From contig DF237780.1 of NCBI GenBank assembly GCA_000708835.1, positions 6,246 through 30,150 of the forward strand: a DNA stretch of 23,905 bases, read 5' to 3'. Positions 1 to 10,790 of the stretch are shown here, in pieces. The position numbers and the translations under genes were made by a program. Source of the stretch: Klebsormidium nitens. Lineage: Eukaryota; Streptophyta; Klebsormidiophyceae; Klebsormidiales; Klebsormidiaceae. Below the pieces are notes generated by a model that worked only from the letters and a program-made list of their open reading frames with translations, did no database searches and was not told the DNA's origin. How positions within the stretch are numbered: position 1 is the first letter of the stretch; each line of letters opens with the position of its first letter.

Positions 1-9
1 CTCAGAAGG

Positions 10-75
10 TACCTACCTAGTCTACCACTAGGTTCTACCTAGGCTCGTAGTAGGTGCTACCTAGGCTAGTAGTAC
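10..75. repeat. cluster of short CCTAGG / CTACCTAG repeats
   Basis: Four or five close variants of CTACCTAGG and its reverse complement (TAGTAGG, CTAGTAG) occur within about 65 bases at the left edge. Most contain the palindrome CCTAGG or ACTAGG. It looks like a short degenerate satellite or the edge of a repeat cut by the window. No gene is attached to it. Confidence 0.5.
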
Positions 76-1339
76 CATAAAAGTCACCGGGCAGCTGAAT
101 TGGCTGTGTCTGCAGGCGATGTTACGCTGAATTAGTGACCGGAGACTCACAGCCTGACGGGACCGGCGGTCCTATACCAACCCACGTGGTAAATGTACCA
201 CCCCTGTTTCATTGGCCAGTTCAATTCCGTACATTTGACGTGGCCCCGCTGGATGAACAGCCCCGTATCTTGCGGGCCCCGGGCAAATCGTAGTGCGCTA
301 TTTGACAACCGGCCGGACAATGTAGTGGGCGTATACAAGAGATTGACCGGAGGGTTTGGTCCAAATATTTTTTTCGACCGACTTATGGTAGCTTTTCGGC
401 CAGATTTTGACTTTTGCCCCGTGTCCGGGCGACTTTGACCTCCGAAAACGGCTAAGTCCCGAAATTTTACACTGAACCCAAAACCGCCGTACGACTCGCC
501 GGCGGTAATTCGAAAATTCACCGCCGCGCTCGACTCAAACAGATAACGAAGAATCTACCGCGAACAAAAAAGAAATCCCAGGTTGCTTGTGCCTCACGTC
601 CGAACCCCTCAGGGACAATCACCCAATCAGTGGCTCTGCTGTCCTTGTATGGGCTGCCCTCAAGCACGTTTTAAGAGTCCCAAAACAACGAGGCAAGGTG
701 TCACGGCACAAGCCAATCTGCTGCTCTGCATTGCCGATGCAGAAAATCAGAATTGATGATCCAGCAAAAAGCTTCTACTATGGTCCCGTCCCGCGTGAAG
801 AAGCTCTCGTAACTAAAGGATCGAGGCATACAGTTCTCCTACCAATCATCTTGGTCCAAATCTCACTAAAAACCCTACCTCAAAGGCGTCAAACAGCGGT
901 CCTACTGGCATTCCAGATTTCTCATAAACCAGAAAACAGAAAAGAGAACATGTCAAAACAGTCCTCGTTCCCGCCCTTTATATACCAATATGATCACCAA
1001 ACATTGCAAACTAAGCAAGGACAGGAGGCCCTTCTCAAACCTATCAAAACACTACATAAAAGTCTCGCAAAGCAACATCAAAGATCATCACTTGGCAGTC
1101 CTGTCTGACGGACTGCCCACAAATCAGAATTGTTGCACCAACAAAAAGGCGTCGATTCCAATCACCCATCCTCTCAAACAACTCCTAATCCCCTCAAGGT
1201 ATCAAGCAAATGTTGTGGCAACCATACCGTGATACAAAGATGGGTCGTGCCGCTTGGCAGCGTGTACAATCATCGTTCTCTTCCACCAAGGTCCTCCGAG
1301 CCACCTTGATTGGTCTCTATCCTTGCCTTATCATTGAGA
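76..1339. other. no convincing gene
   Basis: Short open frames occur on both strands (for example 147-521 minus and 587-1108 plus), but none shows a recognisable domain and their compositions are biased. The only regulatory-looking site is a TATA-like stretch at about 978-986 (TATATA, part of GGTATATAAAGGG on the minus strand), which could serve a leftward gene I cannot see. I see nothing else I can support. Confidence 0.4.
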
Positions 1340-1767
1340 TTATCCGGCGGAGCCATGGCGGCCGGGTCTGACGATGATTGAGGAAGATCTCACCTTTTCC
1401 AACTTCTGCCGCATCTGAGAAAAGCGGACATTGAAAGGATCCCGGTCGGCCATGCGGCTGCTGGTTTCTGCCATCCTCAGGCAGCCTTCACAGCTGCAGC
1501 CTGCCAGCCCATTGTGCGGCTCAGGCCCGCTGCTACTCAGGCTGGCCCTTGCTCTTCCTGCTCGAGCCCTTGCTCGCCATTGCCGGAAGCCGCTGAGATC
1601 TGCCGGGCGTCGCCTCGATCCAGCAGGATGATCAACGTGCAACACCAGCTTTGGATTGACGAAGAAGTCTGCAATATCGACTTGAGCAGGGTGGACGACG
1701 CCAAGTTGTCCATAGCCGTGCCGGCGAGGCTGTGGAGCGAGGCCTTTAGGGCTGTGCTGTTAGGGAG
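1340..1767. other. ambiguous coding region, possible exon at 1628-1767 (+)
   Basis: Two overlapping open frames read in a protein-like way. On the plus strand, 1628-1767 starts with ATG and runs 46 codons plus two bases to a GTAGGT donor-like site at 1768; it is rich in D, E, V and L. On the minus strand, 1340-1645 encodes 101 residues with a CSCEGC cluster. I cannot decide which, if either, is coding, and I could not find a phase-compatible link from 1767 to the gene that starts at 2200. Function unknown. Confidence 0.2.
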
Positions 1768-1779
1768 GTAGGTGGGTTC

Positions 1780-1919
1780 TCAGAACCGCTTATAACTGGT
1801 ATGTGCGATACGTATTTAACCTAGTAAAGCTAACCTTGTTTGGACAAATTGGGTTGTTTTGAGCCTAGACCTAACCCTTGGTAAAAGCGGTTAAAATGAC
1901 CAGTTATAATTGGTTCTGA
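1780..1919. mobile_element. MITE-like element with 21-bp terminal inverted repeats
   Basis: The left end (1780-1800) reads TCAGAACC then GCTTATAACTGGT in outline. The right end (1899-1919) is its reverse complement with two differences, so each end has TCAGAACC followed by TTATAACTGGT. The interior is 98 bp, AT-rich and non-coding. Size, non-coding interior and matched ends fit a miniature inverted-repeat transposable element. I see no clear target-site duplication, so the family is unknown. It lies 280 bp upstream of the ATG of the SAM/nuclease gene. Confidence 0.65.
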
Positions 1920-2199
1920 CAAGGTTAAGGTATATGTAGAAGAAAGTGTCGAGTCAAGACCATCAAATTCGCAGATCCAACATGGGAAATAACCGTTCCC
2001 ACAGGCCATAAAACACCATTAACGCCTCACCTGCACCGTGTCGCCTGTGCCACGAGGTCCCACTTGACTCGAGGTCGCCGCAGCGAGACCTCGCTCGAGT
2101 GGGAGTTGGGAGTACCCAGCCAGTGCACGAGGCAGCGCGCTGCATGAGAGCTGCACGATACACCGACCTAGGGCAGATGCCGCTGCGACGCAAGCGGCA

Positions 2200-5100
2200 A
2201 TGGCTGCCGCAAGCGTGAGCTTCGGGGGCTTGCCTAGCTTGCAGAGGGTCACTGCACCCCGATCACAGGTGGATGCTGCCCGGAATCTCCGAGAGCTACA
2301 CTCTCGTGTGTCTTACAGCTCACAAATCCCGCGCGGCCCTCTCACACCTCCGACCCTCGTTCTGGCGCTAGGGTCCAAGCCATCCCATTTTCAGCATACA
2401 GGAGGTTTTCTGAAAAGTTCAAAGGCAGGAGGGTTTGGGCCTCGCGCGATCTTGAGCCCAGACCTTGGGGATCCTGCCACATGGTCAAGTTCTGAGCTAG
2501 GGGATTACCTGGTTCAAAAGACAGGGGTTTTGTCTCTGAAGGAGAAGGTCGAGAATGCGGGCTTGGCTGGCAATAACATGTATCAGCTACGCGTCAGTGA
2601 TTTGAAATCCTGGGGCCTGGACACCACCACGCAAGCTCGGGTCTACAGCTATGTGGAAGACCTTGTGCGAAGTAAGATGAGCTTGGAGTCGCTTCTCAGT
2701 CCAGTCTCAGGAGTTCTTGTTGTTGCTTATTTGATTGGTGCTGCCTTTCGTATGTCGATGTTCACAAGATCCCTTCAAGCCTGCATGCAAGGATCGAAAA
2801 GAATTTAGCCGACTTCTGTGGGAATAAGCTGGACACAACCAGAGCACAGCATTGAGTGTTTCCAAGTGTTGTGTACCAGCCAGTCCAGGATCAATTGAGA
2901 TTCTCAAGTGCTTCATGTGGGTTGGTCCTATCAAGCCCCTTTCAATCCAAAGTCTCGCAGCCAATGGCATGGTAACAACTCCAGGTGAATGGTTGCTCTT
3001 GTTGTCACTTGATGAGCATTTCTTAGTCCTAGAAGGCAAAGACTAGGGAGGTTGTATCTAAAGAATATTGACGGGTGCTAGTGGTGAAGCTGAGTGGAGC
3101 AGAAGCACTACCAGACTGAATCTGAGAATGGTGAAAGCTGCTTATTCTGAAGCAACATTAACAGGGTGTTTTTCCGTTGCAGGGCTCCCAGTCTCCTCAT
3201 TCCACGAAGTGCACAGTGGGATGAGTACCGAAGAGTTTGGTGCCATAGTTGACCGCGCCAGTGTCGCCTACTCCCCCCTCAAAATTCTAGATCCTCAGGA
3301 ATTCCTCCGAATGCGGCCAGCTGATTGGGCGCGCTTTTTGAATAGTGACCTCCTGCGATCGAAAGTGGAGCAAGCAATCAATCTGCCAAAAAGAATCATG
3401 ATTGTGAGACCCGGCAACGTCGCGGAAATGGTCAAAGTCTTTGGCCAGGCGGGCCTTGACAAGCTGATCGACGGAGGGCAATACCTAATCGACCTGGACG
3501 AGTCGGTCGAGGAGGCAAGGAAGTATGTGGTCCACTTTTGGGACCTGCAGGACGGACATAGGTACACGGGGGATGAGGGCATTGCACGCTACGAGGTGCT
3601 CCGGCGGGATGTGGAAACACTTAGCCAGGTGGACAGTGACCGCAGCATGACGCAGGTAGGGACACAAGATTTTGTAATGTACTGGCTGTCCACTTTCTGA
3701 TGTCATATGAATCTAAACAGAGAGCAGGAGGCATCAGATCTTTAGCAAATGGATCACCGAGCAACTTCTTCTAACATTTGTCATCTTAGGCCCATAAGCC
3801 CACTGGCTTTCGCTTGTTTAGGCGCTGTTTTTCAATAGCAAGTAATTTTGAGCTCACGGGCAGGATCGAACCATTACCTCCTGGTTTTGGCAGGATCTTG
3901 CCAAGGTTTCTGTTAAAACAACACTTCTTAGAATAAGGCTGGTCAGATCAAGATAAGGCTGGTCAGATCAAAAGTTTTGATTGCGAGCCGATGGTGGTTG
4001 AGCAGACACCCTGATAATCCAGCTTTCGAAAGTAAGGCCTTCACGCAAAGCAAGCAGCACAAGCGGGATGCAATTGACTGCAGCACTGCCTGCCTGTCTG
4101 CGCTGGGCTAGAGTAGGAATTATGTCTCCACCTAATGAGCAGGATGTCGATTGCACCAACTTCAGCTTTCGCACTTTTTTACCCCAACATCGAGGCTGTT
4201 TCTGTCAAGCTTCTCCTTGTGCTTGTGCTGATGTGGTTGTCCTGAGTCATTTTGCGACAGGTCTTTCTCAGCATAACACAAGAGCTCACTTTTTCTGTTA
4301 GGGATCAAATCAGTCCTCTCCCTTTGGCTGTGTTTGCTGCATCGGTGTCCTCTCAGGTTGACAGACAACTCCATGGTTATCCTTTTGCAGGCCCTCCTCA
4401 GACTGAACAGGGCTACTGGCGGGTCTTTCTTGGAGCGTGATTTGCTATTGGACAGCACGATGCGCGGGCGAAGGGGGCGCGTCGACAGGAGTGGGCCCGT
4501 CGTGGCAGCGGAAGGGCGGCCCATGCCAGTCGCCCACCGCATGCATCTCCGCCCCTGGACAGATGGCAAGAGGAAGTACCCTGAGCAGGAGGTTGACGCA
4601 ATTACACCTGTTGGTTTCCCGGGGGGCTTGAGGGCGGTGATTGCGGCGGAGGCTAAACAGTATGCGACCCTGGAGGTGATTCACAGCTTTGCCAACGAGA
4701 TGGATGGTTAGTACCTGTAGGAAACTTACCAGAAGCTGCTTCGTTTGCTACTCTTAGGATTTCGTCAAAGAAGCGTTCCCTGTTTGGGTTTGCGCTTCTC
4801 TTTTAGGATGTAGGAAGCATGGGTATTTTCTCACTTCAACGTAATCAGATTGGGTAGCTATAGTAGATTGGTCGCCGCTCCCCTGAAATCGCACTTCAAT
4901 GTGCGAATCTTCTTTCGTGCCTTCGCTGACCGTGTCCAAGAGCGGAAAGTATCTTGTGTCGAGGAGTGGTTGTGGGGATTAATCACGTCAGGTGGTTATG
5001 GAGTAACTACGTTCTGCTACAGAGTAAACACTGCGTCAGACAGACAGAGTTCTGAACCGTGTGACATTTAAGGGTCTTTGATACCCACCTTCTGCACCGT

Positions 5101-6625
5101 ATAGGATGTCATCAATCACGTGGCAAGGACCTACATGCTGCAAGATCGACTTCGAGCTCAAGATCCGCTGCTGACAACCCCCACATCGAGGGTGTTAGAC
5201 AAGGTGAAGCACCAGGAAACAGCCCAGGTTTTGCCTGCATTGCTTCAAAGACAGTGGCCTGGTCGAAGGGTCTGCTTTCAGTGAATTGCATCCGAAGCAG
5301 GACACTTGGGTCGCTTGTAGCTTGTGCTACCCTCTGCGCTTCTGGAAGCCTCCAGTAATGTCCGTATGCCCCATTGACCTATGCTTTTCGTCGGGTCTGC
5401 AAGCAGATTCAGGTCTCCATCTTCAATCTTTCAAGGATCCTGTCTATTGCTTGCAACGTTTGTGCAGGATCGCCAGATTGGCGCCTGGCTGTCACAGATT
5501 CAGTTCCGTGGACCAGAGAGTGCGGCTCACAGGCTTGTCCTCGTCATCTGCCTTCCTCATGAATGGACTTGTGTTCGTGGGGACGTCGCTAGTGTTCAGG
5601 CGCTCAGCAGGAGGCACCACGATTTCATACCGCAAAGCTTCCAGGATGTATCCAAGACTTAATACGAAATCATTCACAATTTCGGAATGCCTGTTCTACA
5701 GGGTCCGTACAGAGACTTTTCTATTGACATCTCCAAGTACGCGGATGCGCGCTTCATCCCCCTGCTCTTCGCTGGCTCGTTTGACCCGGAGGTTCAAACG
5801 GCGGCCTCTGACAATGACGTCATTCTTATGACCTGGGGCGGCGGCGCCGTGGACCTGATCGTACCCCCAAGGCTCGACTTCAGCGGAGAGGTAGCAACAT
5901 CCTTATTTGGTGCTGGTTGGTCAATCTGTGGGATTCTTCTGGCCTGAAGTGTCTGAATATTGCTCTGCCGGATCCGTCTGAATCGCTCCTGATTTTTCCC
6001 AGGAAGGGGAGCCCAGGTCCTAGTATTTACCACGACGTAATAACGCCTTCAGCTGTACGAGAGAAGTTCTGTTGCACCTTGAATGCTCTAGCCCTGAATA
6101 CTCTATCCTGGCAGACGTATGCATGAAGAGCCTCCATCTAGGCGGTTTGGTCTCTGCCCCATGCAGTGGTCCTTTTTGTTAGCCCGTTGAGATCCTGAAA
6201 GCGACTCTTTCAGGACTCAAGTAAAGGACTATCACGCTGCTGACTTGACAGTGGCATCTGTGGCACACCTTTTGTTGGATTGGCCACGTCTACAGTGTAC
6301 ATCATCAGCATGATCGAACACAACTTGATGCAGTGTATACCGTTCGTTTGCTCTCTAGACAGAAGTCGTCTTTAGTTGCAGGCACCCGACACGTGGAACG
6401 GAGATGAAGAGGGTGCCGAGCCGAACTTCCTCACGGAGATCCGCGGTGCAACAGTAAGTCGCTTTCTGACTTCTAATTGGAGGCGGTGGGTGGTCATTCC
6501 CTGGATAAAGATGGTGCCTTACAGCAAATACAGTCAGTCTCTTTTGCTAACGACAGGACCTGCACGAAGCCTTCTCAGACTACGATGTGTTAAGCAGATG
6601 GCCTCAACTCATCCCAGCAGCATGA
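2200..6625 (+). CDS. spliced host gene: transit-like leader, SAM-like domain, probable PD-(D/E)XK-like nuclease segment
   Basis: My exon model is 2200-2671, 3183-3655, 4391-4675, 5105-5203 (or to 5191), 5468-5647, 5702-5890, 6382-6453 and 6557-6625 (stop TGA), about 612 residues. Introns are GT-AG and phases agree (phase 1 at the first, phase 0 afterwards). The weak point is the exon 3/4 junction: the better-looking donor at 4707 would break the frame, so I used GTGATT at 4676. Residues 1-60 are rich in A, S and R with almost no acids, like a plastid leader. Residues about 90-157 (starting WSSSELGDYL) match the SAM-domain pattern. The third exon holds the pair EVDAI ... AEAK, the D and ExK spacing of PD-(D/E)XK nucleases. 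The last exons are not recognised. Expression and exact function are unknown. It looks like a resident gene, not part of the mobile blocks to its right. Confidence 0.6.
3933..3970. repeat. 20-bp tandem repeat, two copies
   Basis: ATAAGGCTGGTCAGATCA occurs at 3933-3950 and again at 3953-3970, a perfect 18-bp match with a 20-bp period. It lies inside the second intron of the SAM/nuclease gene and looks like a simple local duplication. Confidence 0.8.
4391..5647 (+). other. PD-(D/E)XK-like nuclease segment (exons 3-5 of the SAM gene)
   Basis: Exon 3 contains PEQEVDAI near 4580-4603 and VIAAEAKQ near 4636-4660. In PD-(D/E)XK folds an acidic D on one strand is followed by ExK on the next, and the residues here (D, E, K) and the hydrophobic strand around AEAK fit. 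Exons 4 and 5 add a helix (starting DVINHVARTYML) and a hydrophobic strand (RLVLVICLP), which also fits the fold. This is motif reading only; no close family was recognised. Confidence 0.35.
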
Positions 6626-7817
6626 GTGGTGCAGCGGATTTCGAGGCTTCAGAAGCGCGACTCGAAGCATTCTAGACCTTTTCAATTTTTTCTTTGATCT
6701 GCTTGTGCTTTGCAGGGCGAAACCCCGGACGTCGAGGAGGAAGATTGAACGTACATGGACAACGATATGGGCAGCGGTCTTTTTGTCTTCGCAGCAGACG
6801 TATTGATCTACATTCTTCCTTCTAGGGGCAATTCGACTTAGTATCCAGAAAATCAAGCTAGTATGGCCAGTTGCCTCTCCAACAAACGATTTTGATCACA
6901 ATCTGAAGCGGTCCGCAGGAAGAAACTTGTTGGATGTACAACAGCGCTACTTTACCGAGAGCTCATTGGTAACACTATCGAGGCAATAAACATTCAAACT
7001 GGCGTCAAATGAGGACAGGGTCGTCGACGTCGGAAGGTGCCTCTGCACAAGGAAGCTAGACTCAGCGGAACGGAGTTTGCTTGATGGTTAGGTCGCATGA
7101 GGTCATTGAGGAAAGAGAGCAGATAATCAAGTCGATACTGCAAAGAATGAAATGGTTACTTGGTCGATTCTGAGACAACATGGTGCAGTTGTAGCAAGGG
7201 TGCTTCTTTTTGGCCGATTCTGAGACTTGGTACAATTCTGAAGTTAATTGTATGTTGATATTCTCGGAGGCCCTTGGTCAGACTGATGGTCTGGTCTCAA
7301 TGGACAATTTGCATGCTGTCTTCTATTACACGTTCTAAAGTGCGTCATACTCGCATGGCAAATTTTTTATTTGCGTACGGCTGCAATTCATGCATATTCT
7401 AGACAAATTATAGTTATGGTACCGCGTATCGCACGTGATTGCATGGCATGCACGCAACACATGTATACCTGCGTCGAATGCAGTTTGCATGGGCCCAATC
7501 GTGCAAACCTCTATCTGTTTGTTTTTGCAAGCATGGCGGCACTCATGAGCGACGCATCTTAATGAGTTGTAAGAGCAATTGTACACTGCATACATCCATA
7601 TGTCAACCAGATTGATCGAAGTCAAAGTTTTGATTTTACTGGTACGATACATAGACATTGTCCCTCACTAGCTTGGCTGCTTTCAGGCGAGTTGCCACAT
7701 ACAATAGATTCAATCTCAATGGACCAGAGCGTACTGCTGAAGCGAGTGCGACAGGGATGCACATGCAAGTAATTTAAGGAGACAAGACTTCCACAGCGTT
7801 GTAGGAGCAGCGTGCGG
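6626..7817. other. non-coding stretch
   Basis: No convincing coding region. 7335-7658 has open frames on both strands but is dominated by TGCATG/GCATGC alternating purine-pyrimidine motifs. A 12-base phrase, CGATTCTGAGAC, recurs near 7165 and 7213. Otherwise I see nothing. Confidence 0.5.
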
Positions 7818-7818
7818 A

Positions 7819-8542
7819 CATGCCCCTAACTCCGCCCGGTTGCTGGATGGAGAAGTGGTCGGGGCATTTCAGCAAGATTCGTTTGCAGGATAAGATCCAT
7901 TCAGAGACTGCCACCTGTCTGAGGTCGGAACCTTGGTGTTAGGGGCGGCTCGGCCCTCAACTTTGTAGGCCGAGAGCTAATGTAGCTACCGGCTTGATTA
8001 CCGGGCATTGTTGCAGACTGTAAATCTTCGGTCTTAACTACCCGGTCCAAAGTATACCGTGCTGTTTTCGACCGGCCTAGGCTCTAGCAGTGTAGCCCAA
8101 GTTCGGAACATTCAACCGGAGTAGGTGATACCTTGACACCTACGCCGAGTTTGAAATAATGGTGTCCTCTTCAAGTCAAGGATGTTATCAGAGGCGCGTT
8201 CAACGGAAATTGAGTCTACATTGACCGTAGAGGCTTGCCCGTAGAACTCGGTCGACCGTACGGGGCTGGTAAATTTTCTGACTTGGATGTACAGGTGGGC
8301 AAGTTGCCCGCGCGCCGCGCGCGCGTGTCGAAAAATGTCGTTGCGTACGGCGGTTCGGTTTGGTACAGGAAGTGTACGTTTTAGCCGAATTCTTGTACAC
8401 ATGCGGCGCGATTGGACACCATCGAAACTCCAACTGAGGTTCTGCGCACCGTCGATACGGATATCTACGGTTAAAACCACCTTATCCTGCAAATGTACAA
8501 TCTTCCGTGATGGCTTCTGCGGCCTCCGAGTTAGGGGCATGG
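7819..8542. mobile_element. possible element bounded by 14-bp inverted repeats
   Basis: CATGCCCCTAACTC at 7819-7832 recurs as its exact reverse complement, GAGTTAGGGGCATG, near 8528-8541, about 720 bp away. A third partial copy, GTTAGGGGC, lies near 7938. The interior has a 142-residue minus-strand open frame (8112-8540) with no domain I recognise, and a CG-alternating stretch near 8308-8330. It could be a non-autonomous DNA transposon, but I see no target duplication. Confidence 0.35.
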
Positions 8543-9460
8543 TCGCGACGTTCTTCTACAACGCTATGTTCCGTGTCAAAGGATCGGGCTGGAAGAACCA
8601 TTCAATATCCTCGACGTACCCAAACAATCCCCATGTCTATGGACGCCTCGCTACAAAGACCACACGCTTTTGCTGGCGGCACTCTTAAGACTTGCAAATG
8701 TATCCAACACCGTAAGGTGTTCAACCTTGCTTATTCTTGACGAATTTATTGATTGTCCAGCTCTGGTTGCCCAACGCAGATTCTCCGCCCGATTGTTGCT
8801 TCGGTTCCTGTCGATGTGATCAACCGTGACGGTCGTCTGGTGTGGGACGGTCTAGGTCCGTGGAAGGCAAGACAAACGAGAGCATGTACCCTAAGAGCGC
8901 GGACAACTCTCTTTGTTGATATGCGTACGGTCTTGTAGCACCCATTAGGGTTTGGTTAGTCAGAGCCATAACTACGCAGCCTCTGCTCGCTATGGATCCT
9001 GCCATACGAGCTTGTAAGCACTCCTTCTAACGTCTCAGGTTTGAGCCCATACGACAAAGAAGACTCTGTACTGATCGCTCTTCATTTTTCCCCAGGCAAG
9101 TCTTCTTGGTTTGCTTGGTGAAGTTTGTCGGTTTCAAAAGTATAGCGTTCAACTCGTCTTGTTCCTTTACGGCCCCTCATATAAGTTGTAGACGTTCCCC
9201 TAGTTTAACCCCAACTGACGTATCGCGTCACCAATAGACTCTAAATCGGAGCACCACTCCCGAATCAATGTTTGTCACAAGCACTGCCTTCCAATAATAC
9301 GACTCTCATGACGACGCATCCAACAACCCAAGCTCGATTTGCTTACCTGTGGAGAGCCCGTTTGCCTGATTTCCAAGCGTCCGTCCTCCTTCTGCCCCCC
9401 GCAACTCGCGCAGAGCAGCTCGATGATGGTGGGTATAGCCGCTGGGTCCTCAGGCTCCCT
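8543..9460. other. no convincing gene
   Basis: Only short overlapping open frames with no domain signature. The right end, next to the recombinase relic, may include further degraded mobile DNA, but I could not align it to the intact recombinase region at 21100-21500. Confidence 0.4.
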
Positions 9461-9622
9461 CGGAGAGGGAGGCGTCTTTGTTGTATCTATCGGTCACGAA
9501 TACGTGCCTCAGGTGATTCGTCGTGAGGTGGCGGCCCCTGGAAATCGGAATCTCTCGAATGAATTGCGTCCAATAATTATCGCCCATAGGCTGGCCGAGG
9601 TCGGAGCACTAGTTAAAACGCA
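9461..9622 (-). pseudogene. relic of a tyrosine recombinase C-terminal domain
   Basis: Read on the minus strand, this stretch reproduces most of the catalytic end of the recombinase at 20930-21085. Shared phrases include YWTQF, REIP, SRGRHLTTNHLRHVFVTD and YNKDASLS. Roughly four of five bases match by eye. The conserved H-x-x-R (NHLRH, about 9504-9518) is present, but the frame meets TGA soon after SLSEGA, and the final histidine and tyrosine boxes are missing. It is a fragment of a related element in opposite orientation to the right-hand copy. Nothing convincing of the N-terminal half is visible. Confidence 0.8.
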
Positions 9623-9629
9623 CTATGTA

Positions 9630-10232
9630 TTATGACGTCATGCATGGCCAGACCGCACGTGCTAGGTGGGAAAAAATCATCAAAGGAAATTGTGCACCCT
9701 GGAGCCGATGGGTTCGGCCGGGGCCCTCCGACTTTTCCGAGAGCCTCATACACTCATACACACAGCCAATGATTGGAAAAAAGTAAGTACCTGCAAGAAA
9801 ACGCACAGGTCCGCATGCCCCGGGTTGCTTTGCCACAGGGATGGGACCCCCCGGGGGCCGGAGGTGCAAGTCTTGGGCCTGTGCCTTTTGCTTGGAGCGG
9901 GTCTCGACTCTTCTGGGTTTATTCACAAATGCGGCCAGACCCACTTTTGAACCAGGTTCGACCGTCGCCGAGAAAACACACAAGTCCGCATGCCCCCGGT
10001 TGCTTTTCCTCATGGATGGGACCCCCCGGCCCGGTGGTGCAGGTGGGGTGCAAGTCTTGGGCCTGTGAGCCAGGTTGTTTGCTTCAAGCGGCGTCTCGGG
10101 TCTCGCCCCTGCAGCCTGGGGGTGAATGCAGAATTGCCTCCAAAGACCGGGGCGATGCTTTTTCCTTTTGGCGACCGCGCGACCACATTTAAAGCATGGT
10201 TTTGCATTTCTCCGAGTAGTAAACGGGCACAT
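9630..10232 (-). other. 200-residue open frame over a tandem duplication, doubtful gene
   Basis: The minus strand is open for 200 codons from 10232 to 9630. Its start is basic and cysteine-bearing (CFKCGR), then it is proline-rich and spans both copies of the tandem repeat at 9793-10140. Because the two copies differ by indels, they are translated differently, and plus-strand frames are equally open in this GC-rich stretch. I do not recognise a family and think it is probably not a gene. Confidence 0.15.
9793..10140. repeat. two-copy ~174-bp tandem duplication
   Basis: The unit starting near 9793 (AAAACGCACAGGTCCGCATG) recurs near 9967 as AAAACACACAAGTCCGCATG. Both copies go on through GATGGGACCCCCCGG and GTGCAAGTCTTGGGCCTGTG, and then TTTGCTT with AGCGG and GTCTCG. 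The copies differ by substitutions and small indels, so the duplication is not recent. Confidence 0.8.
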
Positions 10233-10246
10233 TTCAGGTGCATGCT

Positions 10247-10281
10247 AAGTCATAGCCACAGGCTAGACCAAGCTATGACTT
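10247..10281. repeat. perfect 10-bp hairpin
   Basis: AAGTCATAGC (10247-10256) and GCTATGACTT (10272-10281) are exact inverted arms around a 15-base loop. It lies between the tandem duplication and the first introner-like repeat. No run of T follows, so it need not be a terminator. Confidence 0.6.
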
Positions 10282-10366
10282 GATAAATTTCAACAACGGT
10301 CGCCGCCAGACAGCGTACTCGATCGCATGGGGGTGGAATGGATGAACCGGCCTCGGGGGCAGAATT

Positions 10367-10490
10367 TGCGAGAAAAAAAAGCGTGTGTTCGCCCCCCACT
10401 GTCAGAGCGGGCCGACGGTACCCACCGCAGTCGATTTTTGTCAACTATATAATCCTTTAGATATAGTGATTACTTGCAAAAATCGACTGA
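10367..10490 (-). repeat. introner-like hairpin repeat, copy R1 (reverse), upstream of exon 1
   Basis: The core at 10428-10490 has arms CAGTCGATTTTTG and GCAAAAATCGACTG around an AT-rich centre containing TATATAATCCT and AGATATAG. The degenerate tail (TTGCGAG ... AGCGTGTG) precedes it, matching the reverse orientation of the family. It is the most diverged copy. It lies about 300 bp before the first ATG of the primase-helicase gene, so it may sit in a 5' UTR intron. Confidence 0.75.
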
Positions 10491-10790
10491 TCTTTTCGGG
10501 ACTGTCCGTTGCCGATTGCGTGGAATCCCGACCGTTCGATTGCGCGTCGGCGGTCTTTCTAAAGCGGTTGCGGTTTTATTACCGGCGGGCCGCCGAAGCT
10601 GACTTGGCACGCTCGGCGGGCCGCCAGAAGGCTCCGATTGGTTGAGAAGGTGCTCTAACTGAGCACTCTCCCGCCTCTTTCTTCAAACTTTGTTGCCGAG
10701 CAGCGCTCAGGGGCGCAACAAAAAAATCATCGCAAGTGCAGCATGCGGCCCGCCTCATAGCTTTGCATCTTAGAGATCATCGCAACTTGC
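10491..10790 (+). promoter_or_regulatory. 5' region of the primase-helicase gene
   Basis: The region holds an inverted CCAAT-type box (GATTGG at about 10636) and a direct repeat of ATCATCGCAA (about 10725 and 10776) just before the ATG. An in-frame TAG lies about 12 codons upstream of the ATG at 10791, so the reading frame does not extend leftward without splicing. I see no strong TATA box. Transcription start is unknown. Confidence 0.3.

Noticed and set aside
3841-3890. tRNA T-arm-like GGTTCGATCC on the minus strand
   Set aside because: Only the T-loop consensus fits. The flanking stem does not pair, and I could not find a matching acceptor 5' strand or anticodon arm, so it is at most a fragment or chance.
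7335-7658. overlapping open frames on both strands
   Set aside because: The sequence is dominated by repeated TGCATG/GCATGC motifs, there is no domain, and both strands are equally open.
9640-9685. possible eighth copy of the introner tail (GACCGCACGTGCTAGGTGGGAAA)
   Set aside because: The tail resembles R4 and R7, but there is no hairpin core within 150 bp on either side.
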